NCBI GenBank assembly: GCA_021161135.1
Contig: JAGHBD010000155.1
Coordinates: 1-20,595, forward strand
DNA: 20,595 bases
Direction: 5' to 3'
Source: Thermoplasmata archaeon
Lineage (GTDB): Archaea; Thermoplasmatota; E2; UBA202; JdFR-43
Below the pieces are notes generated by a model. It was not told the DNA's origin. It did not search any database and saw only the letters and a program-made list of their open reading frames with translations. Positions 16,036 to 20,595 of this stretch are shown one piece after another. Both the position numbers and the translations under genes were made by a program. How positions within the stretch are numbered: position 1 is the first letter of the stretch; every line of letters begins with the position of its first letter.

Positions 16036-16935
16036 TCAATGAGTGGTGAAATTCCTTCCTCTAAGCCTTATCTCTCTCACTATCCTTCTGTCATAATCTC
16101 TCTCCCTTGGAACAACAGTTGCCGTTATGTCAATGTATTCATGGAGAGGAGAATCAACAACTTTTTTACCCAATGTTTCCTCAACCTGAAATATGCCAGA
16201 TGAGTTGCTCATTTCAATGATTATTTCTATTGGCTTTTCTTTTCCACTGGCAATCAAAACCCTTTCTATGGACAAAGCTGAAACAACATGTATGCTTGTA
16301 CTCCCCAAATCAAAAGCCATTCTTCCTCTTCCTTTGGTCATATCTGTGGCGTCTGCTGTTCCAACCAAAGCAGCTTCCATCGTGAAATCAGGAACATCTG
16401 CATCATGGGCATATATGGCATTTAGAATGAAACCCCTTACCTCCACCCTTTTCTCTACATCATCGTATATTTCGGGTAGAAAACGATTTAGAATGGGAAT
16501 GGCTAAATAGCTGCTGTGGAGAGCATGATTTTTTCTATAAATCTGGTTTCCAATGTCGTGGAGAAGAGAGGCAGATAGTAAAATCAATGCTTCATCATCT
16601 TCATCTCCTCCCCCATATTCCATGAAGTCGGGTTTTATGCTGTGCCTGCTTAAAAGCTCAAACATCTGTAGAGCATTTGCTGCAACAATTTTTGCATGAA
16701 CCTCTCCGTGGTCATTATATTTCAGCTTTTTAACTGCAATGAAATTGGCAATGTCCCAGTTAGCCCTCGTTTCCTCATCTTTAACAAGCATCTCAAACAT
16801 CTTTCTTGCCTTTGGATAGCAAGAGGTTATTTTCAAAATAGTATTAACAGCTTCCTCCTCCAGTTCTGTATATCCTTCAGGCACTTCTACTTCTATACCC
16901 GTATTTTTTAGATTTTTTGATTCGTAACCCTTCAT
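16036..16935 (-). CDS. HD-domain metal-dependent phosphohydrolase
   Basis: A 299-aa soluble protein. The HD fold has NDHGEVHA (74-81) with His76/His80 as possible first ligands, the hallmark SLLHDIGNQ with His126-Asp127, His140, AHDAD (His177-Asp178) and TADATDM (Asp195). These are consistent with a metal-dependent phosphohydrolase core, perhaps binuclear. The last 90 residues form a separate beta-rich domain (EIIIEMSNSSGIFQVEETLG) of the sort seen in archaeal HD proteins of unknown substrate. Nucleotide or cyclic-nucleotide hydrolysis is possible but not shown. A TATA box 23 nt upstream of ATG 16935 suggests its own leaderless transcript, although it follows the hypF cluster by only 38 nt. 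Confidence 0.85.
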   Translation of the reverse strand: MKGYESKNLKNTGIEVEVPEGYTELEEEAVNTILKITSCYPKARKMFEMLVKDEETRANWDIANFIAVKKLKYNDHGEVHAKIVAANALQMFELLSRHSIKPDFMEYGGGDEDDEALILLSASLLHDIGNQIYRKNHALHSSYLAIPILNRFLPEIYDDVEKRVEVRGFILNAIYAHDADVPDFTMEAALVGTADATDMTKGRGRMAFDLGSTSIHVVSALSIERVLIASGKEKPIEIIIEMSNSSGIFQVEETLGKKVVDSPLHEYIDITATVVPRERDYDRRIVREIRLRGRNFTTH

Positions 16936-16954
16936 CTATTAAGAAGGCAGGACA

Positions 16955-16962
16955 GTATAAAT
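16955..16962 (-). promoter_or_regulatory. TATA box of the HD-domain gene
   Basis: ATTTATAC on the minus strand, centred about 23 nt upstream of ATG 16935, in the 38-nt spacer after the hydrolase gene. Confidence 0.5.
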
Positions 16963-16973
16963 CTCTTTGCAAT

Positions 16974-17597
16974 TTATTCTAAAAATTTCTTTATCCATTT
17001 TAATGCTTCATCTATTGCTTTACTCCTTTCCATATCATCTGAAAAGCGATGATCTGTTTTAAAGAAAATTATTTTCTTTGGCTCCCTCGCTTTTCTAAAT
17101 ATCATTTCCGCATGCTCTTTCGGCACAAGTTCATCTTCTAAGCCATGCATGACAAGAATATGAGAACATTTTTCCACATCTCCCGCCACACTCGCCTTAT
17201 ATCCAGCAATTTCAAATTCGTAGGGAGTTGCTATCGTTACCAGTGCATTTACTTCATGCTTCGATGCATACTTGATTGATACCATTCCTCCAAGGGAGGA
17301 GCCAAAAAGAGCATATGATGCATTGCTATATTTTTTCATCAGCCATTTCATTACTTCTTCTAAATCGCTTAATCGCTCCTCAGGCTTATATGAAAATTCG
17401 CCCTCGCTTTCTCCGCAGCCACGAAAATCAAATCTCACGCATCCAATGCCATATTCTGCCGCCCTTTGCGCCATTTCCACAAATTTTCTGCTTTCCTTAC
17501 TCGAATAGAGACCATGGCAGCATACTATAAAAGCATCTCCGCCATGATGAATCACACCTTTTATGCCATTTACGTCAAATTTTTCTAATCTGCTCAT
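16974..17597 (-). CDS. Alpha/beta hydrolase (serine hydrolase, BAAT/dienelactone-like)
   Basis: A 207-aa compact alpha/beta hydrolase without signal peptide. The oxyanion-side motif is CCHGLYSSKES (26-36), and VRFDFRGCGESEG (54-66) is the usual strand-4 region. The nucleophile is Ser101 in GSSLGG (99-104), the acid is Asp155 in HGLEDELVP and the base is His183 in KTDHRFSD, so the triad is complete. The lid is minimal, as in small acyl-hydrolases; the substrate is unknown. The ATG at 17597 lies inside the natural 3' end of the upstream DUF2721-like frame (to 17575), suggesting translational coupling that the frameshift there would disturb. It probably belongs to the hypF transcript. Confidence 0.88.
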   Translation of the reverse strand: MSRLEKFDVNGIKGVIHHGGDAFIVCCHGLYSSKESRKFVEMAQRAAEYGIGCVRFDFRGCGESEGEFSYKPEERLSDLEEVMKWLMKKYSNASYALFGSSLGGMVSIKYASKHEVNALVTIATPYEFEIAGYKASVAGDVEKCSHILVMHGLEDELVPKEHAEMIFRKAREPKKIIFFKTDHRFSDDMERSKAIDEALKWIKKFLE

Positions 17598-18002
17598 CTT
17601 CTTTAAGAACTGCCTGATAGGAAATAAATATTTCCATTACTGCAAAAACAATGGCTATGAAAAGGGAAAAGAGAGAAAATAGAACAGGATAAGAGTCGTG
17701 CTCCCAGTATTTCCTCCCAGTATTTGGAAAGAAAGGAAGAAAGTTGAAAGAAGGGCAAAGAGAATGGAGAGCATGAGAAAAAAGAGAGAGTTGCGGAGCA
17801 ATCGTCCTCTTTTTATCAACAAATCAAGTTGCTTTTCAATTAAATTTTTCCATGAGACATCCTGCACCATCATTTCATGAAATGCTCTTATTCTATCTAT
17901 AACTCTTCCATACCTCTGCTGCATGCTTAGTGATAGCAGGCCGGCAGCAGATAAAATTACGATGGGCACAAGAGATGCCTGTAGAATTTCAACAACTTCC
18001 AT
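17575..18002 (-). pseudogene. DUF2721-like membrane protein gene with apparent frameshift
   Basis: From ATG 18002 the frame encodes 115 aa and stops at 17655. Residues 1-95 look like DUF2721: helix 1 (about 7-27), QQRYGRVIDRIRAFHE, an amphipathic cytoplasmic segment, and helix 2 (about 70-93). The last 20 residues are then poor (STTLILFYFLSFPFS). One frame over (shifted -1), the DNA continues as SYPVLFSLFSLFIAIVFAVM, then EIFISYQAVLKEDEQIRKI and a stop at 17575. That is a convincing third helix with a charged tail, overlapping the hydrolase start by 23 nt as operon genes often do. The frame change falls at or near a 13-bp tandem repeat (17701-17726). This could be a real mutation, copy-number switching or a sequencing/assembly error. 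Family name is moderately sure. Confidence 0.65.
17701..17726. repeat. 13-bp tandem repeat, two copies, inside the DUF2721-like gene
   Basis: CTCCCAGTATTT occurs at 17701-17712 and 17714-17725, followed by C and G respectively, giving a period of 13 nt. Because 13 is not a multiple of 3, each copy gained or lost changes the reading frame. Working it out by hand, two copies give the early stop at 17655, one copy also leads to an early stop, and three copies would join the N-terminal frame to the good C-terminal frame. Confidence 0.85.
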
Positions 18003-18011
18003 GATACTAAG

Positions 18012-20252
18012 TTATTGCTCATTTTTAATTCTTTCATTTGCCACCGCCGCCTGCCCAAATGAGATGCCGCCGTCGCCGCATGGCAACTGCTTGTTTATGA
18101 AAAAATTCAATCCCGCTTCCCTCACCCTTTCTTTTATATGTGTGGTTATATGCTCGTTGTAGGCGCAGCCACCTGCTATGACTATGTTTTTTATTCCTTC
18201 CTCCTCTGCTTTTTCTATTGCCACTGTAGCAAGTGCTTCCGCTATATAATACTCTGCTGAATATGCAAGGTCTTTCCTGCTAAATCTGCCAAGATTTTCC
18301 ATTATATTTTTGAGGAGTTCGCCGGTTACAATTTCCTTTCCTTTCCTTTCAACATCCATTTCAAGAACATTTTTACCCCCTCTCGCCAAGCTTTCAAGCT
18401 TCATTGCTGGCTCTCCCTCATATTCCATTACATGACATATATCGAGCATTGCCGCCACAGCATCTAGCAACCTGCCACAACTGCTCGTTTTAATTCCTGC
18501 TTTTCTTGCTATTTTACGTTCCACTTCTCTCTCCTCCTCACCATGAGGAAACGAATTGCTCCTTTCCATTAAAAATTCCCCTGCATATTCTCCAAGTATT
18601 CCTGCAACCATTCGAAGTGGATATTTAGTTGCAGCATCCCCGCCGGGCATTGCATGGTATTCCAGATGAGCTAATCGTTTGAAATCTGCGATATCGCAGT
18701 ATAAAATCTCTCCTCCCCAAGCCATTCCATCGCTTCCATAACCAAAGCCATCTATTGCTATACCTATTGCCTTTTCCAAACCATATTCAGCCATGGCTTT
18801 GGCAACATGGGCATGATGATGCTGTATCCTAAACAATGGTAGCTCCTTTTCCTCCGCCATCTCTTCAGCAAATTTTGTCGTCACGAATGACGGATGCAAA
18901 TCACATGCTACCGCATGAGGTTCAAAATTTATTAAATTGGAAAGATGGGATATTGCCTCTTTAAAAAATTCAAATGTTTCCATATGCTGCAGATGGCCAA
19001 GATGCTGGGTAAGAAAGGCATTTCTATCTTTAAGAAGGCAGGCTGTAACATTTTCCTCTGCCCCTGTAGCAAGAATGTTGATTTTGCCTCCTTTCATTTT
19101 CACAGGCATTGGCACAAATCCCCTGCTCCTTCTTATCATCAATGCATTGCCATTTATCACACGTATTATGGAATCATCGCATCTCTGCCATATCCTCCTG
19201 TTATAAAAAAGAATTGCATCTGCTCCCATTTTTTCAATTTCATTTTCTGTATGACAAATTGGCATGCCTGGATAATTTGCAGATGTCATAACGAGCGGAT
19301 AATTTACTTTTTTGAACAGCATTATGTGGGTGCCTGTATATGGCAGCATAACGCCATAATTATGGAGGCGAGGTGCAACATTCTTTAATTCCTTCCTTTT
19401 GTTGAGTAAAACAATCGGTTTTACGTAGCTACATAAAATTTTTTCCTCCTCTTTGCCTACATATGCAATTTCTCTTGCCATTTCCACATTTTTTACCATA
19501 AGGGCAAATGGCTTTTGTTGCCTTCCGAGTATGCTACGGAGCCTTGCAACAGTCTCGCCGCTTTCAGTTGCTATACATGCCAAATGATAGCCCCCAATGC
19601 CCTTTATTGCAATTATATTTCCATCGTTAAGCAATTCTGCCGCCTTCCATATAGCTGCTTCGCCCCTGATTTTTTCATTTCCATATTTGAGGAAGATTTC
19701 TGGGCCACAGTTTTTGCATGCTATCGTCTGTGCATGGTATCTTCTGTTCAAGGCATCTGTATATTCTTTTCTGCATTCTTCGCACATTTCAAATTCATCC
19801 ATTGTTGTGTTTGGGCGATCATATGGAAGGCGTTTTATTATGGTAAATCTTGGCCCGCAATTTGTGCATGTAACGAAAAAATAATTTCTCCTTCTCTCCT
19901 GTCTTTCCATGTCTTCAATGCATTCATCACATATTGAGATATCAGGCGGAATTATTGAGATGCCGCCTTTTTTTTCATCTCTGCTTTTCCTTATTTCAAA
20001 TTTTTCATATCCTTTCTCCTCGCCTCTTTCCACAAAGATTTCATCAATTCTTGCCAGAGGCGGCTTTTTTTCACGCAGGAGACGAATAAACTCTTTTATT
20101 CTATCCTCCTCCCCCTCTACTTCTATCTCAACACCTGCATCCCCAAGATTAAGAACATAGCCAGTTAATCCAAGACGGCATGCTATCCTATATACAAAAG
20201 GGCGGAAGCCAACGCCCTGAACAATTCCATTGACTTTTATTTTTACAAGCAC
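18012..20252 (-). CDS. hypF: Carbamoyltransferase HypF ([NiFe]-hydrogenase maturation)
   Basis: HypF makes the thiocarbamate on HypE from carbamoyl phosphate, the precursor of the CN ligands of [NiFe]-hydrogenase. The 746 aa hold all four parts: acylphosphatase domain (1-90; VQGVGFRPFVYR with Arg17), two zinc fingers (C108/C111 with C129/C132; C157/C160 with C179/C182, where ACKNCGP is typical), the YrdC-like ATP/carbamoyl-adenylate domain (about 200-385), and the Kae1-like domain with the metal motif HHHAH (478-482), DGFGYGSDGMAWGGE and the C-terminal CGDGGISFGQ. No key motif is missing. The start is GTG 20252, with a TATA box 22 nt upstream. No other hyp or hydrogenase gene is in the window. 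It heads the unit hypF - DUF2721-like - hydrolase. Confidence 0.97.
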   Translation of the reverse strand: MLVKIKVNGIVQGVGFRPFVYRIACRLGLTGYVLNLGDAGVEIEVEGEEDRIKEFIRLLREKKPPLARIDEIFVERGEEKGYEKFEIRKSRDEKKGGISIIPPDISICDECIEDMERQERRRNYFFVTCTNCGPRFTIIKRLPYDRPNTTMDEFEMCEECRKEYTDALNRRYHAQTIACKNCGPEIFLKYGNEKIRGEAAIWKAAELLNDGNIIAIKGIGGYHLACIATESGETVARLRSILGRQQKPFALMVKNVEMAREIAYVGKEEEKILCSYVKPIVLLNKRKELKNVAPRLHNYGVMLPYTGTHIMLFKKVNYPLVMTSANYPGMPICHTENEIEKMGADAILFYNRRIWQRCDDSIIRVINGNALMIRRSRGFVPMPVKMKGGKINILATGAEENVTACLLKDRNAFLTQHLGHLQHMETFEFFKEAISHLSNLINFEPHAVACDLHPSFVTTKFAEEMAEEKELPLFRIQHHHAHVAKAMAEYGLEKAIGIAIDGFGYGSDGMAWGGEILYCDIADFKRLAHLEYHAMPGGDAATKYPLRMVAGILGEYAGEFLMERSNSFPHGEEEREVERKIARKAGIKTSSCGRLLDAVAAMLDICHVMEYEGEPAMKLESLARGGKNVLEMDVERKGKEIVTGELLKNIMENLGRFSRKDLAYSAEYYIAEALATVAIEKAEEEGIKNIVIAGGCAYNEHITTHIKERVREAGLNFFINKQLPCGDGGISFGQAAVANERIKNEQ

Positions 20253-20270
20253 AATGGGAAATTGCCATGC

Positions 20271-20278
20271 ATATAATA
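20271..20278 (-). promoter_or_regulatory. TATA box of hypF
   Basis: TATTATAT on the minus strand (plus-strand ATATAATA), centred about 22 nt upstream of GTG 20252. It fits a leaderless GTG start and argues against upstream starts. Confidence 0.5.
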
Positions 20279-20290
20279 ATTTTGGTGTAG

Positions 20291-20535
20291 TGTGGCTCGG
20301 CTATATATGTTGCATTGCATTGGGATACACCAACAGAAGATGAAAGTTGTGGTAAAGAATACAAGTTCAACTGTTGTGAGATATGATGGTGTAGCTATGA
20401 CGGTTTATACTGGCTCTGGTACAAATACAGGCGAAAATTATATTGGGGAGTAATGTGCCTATTTGGAGTAATGATGGCGATACTGTTTACTTGAAGGATG
20501 ATGAAGGAAATTTGGTGAATAGTTGGAGTTGGTGA
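20291..20535 (+). pseudogene. Remnant of a lamin-tail-domain (LTD) protein, multiply frameshifted
   Basis: Fragments of one LTD appear in order but in different frames. AIYVALHWDTPTEDE (20300-20344) is followed by KVVVKNTSSTVV and then MTVYTGSGTNTGEN in the frame of ATG 20340, next by LYWG in a further frame, and then by SNVPIWSNDGDTVYLKDDEG and NLVNSWSW (20449-20532), stopping at TGA 20533-20535. LTDs are beta-sandwich domains found on secreted archaeal and bacterial proteins. The piece is shorter than a normal LTD in its middle, so there is loss as well as at least three frame changes. Being near the window end it could partly reflect sequence error, but the missing middle argues for true decay. 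The last 60 bases of the window hold nothing I can recognise. Confidence 0.65.
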
Positions 20536-20595
20536 TAAATTCTTGAAAATACCAAAAGTTGTAACTATCCAATGAAAAATTATTCAGTCAGAAGG

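Noticed and set aside
17701..17726. Short repeat as a CRISPR or integration site
   Set aside because: Only two 13-nt units without spacers, inside a coding region; no cas, integrase or transposase gene is nearby.
18945..19388. 147-aa plus-strand open frame inside hypF
   Set aside because: Antisense shadow: the hypF frame holds all family motifs here and this product is rich in His/Cys/Phe without domain structure.

Overview
The window is a gene-dense piece of an AT-rich archaeal chromosome. Archaeal markers are the A1Ao (V-type) ATP synthase, an archaeal threonyl-tRNA synthetase with the D-aminoacyl-deacylase-like editing domain, the wybutosine enzyme Taw3/TYW3, archaeal-style TATA boxes and a tRNA without an encoded CCA. 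First genes of transcription units mostly have a TATA-like box about 22-27 nt before the start codon and no Shine-Dalgarno, which points to leaderless mRNAs. Several downstream operon genes do have Shine-Dalgarno motifs or stop/start overlaps. A euryarchaeal, possibly Thermoplasmata-related, host is my guess; lineage cannot be fixed from this window.

Layout. 1-7970 (+): ATP synthase operon in the order I-K-E-C-F-A-B-D, cut at the left edge inside subunit I, with many coupled start/stop junctions and ending in an overlapping 48-codon membrane-protein gene. 8016-8168 (+): a leaderless 50-aa cysteine-containing protein, tail-to-tail with a minus-strand gene (8149-9348) that joins a YjdF/DUF2238-like membrane domain to a complete TYW3 domain. 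9483-11699 (+): a surface protein with three DUF3068-like repeats and a membrane anchor at each end. 11700-13502 (-): thrS. 13601-14494 (+): EamA transporter. 14527-14599 (+): tRNA-Val(GAC). 14638-16035 (+): FAD-linked 2-hydroxyacid dehydrogenase. 16036-16935 (-): HD phosphohydrolase. 20252 down to 16974 (-): hypF, a DUF2721-like membrane protein with an apparent frameshift at a 13-bp tandem repeat, and an alpha/beta hydrolase, apparently one unit. 20291-20535 (+): frameshifted remnant of a lamin-tail-domain protein.

How it works together. The ATP synthase c-subunit carries the full set of Na+ ligands known from the Enterococcus hirae K ring, with only one carboxylate per two hairpins, so the machine may be Na+-coupled. 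HypF implies a [NiFe]-hydrogenase elsewhere in the genome, and the FAD dehydrogenase is a possible electron donor to the membrane. The strongest novelty candidate is the membrane-domain/TYW3 fusion. Other points worth checking are the repeat-associated frameshift, two uncharacterised small proteins, the triple-repeat surface protein and two convergent gene pairs with no base between the stop codons.
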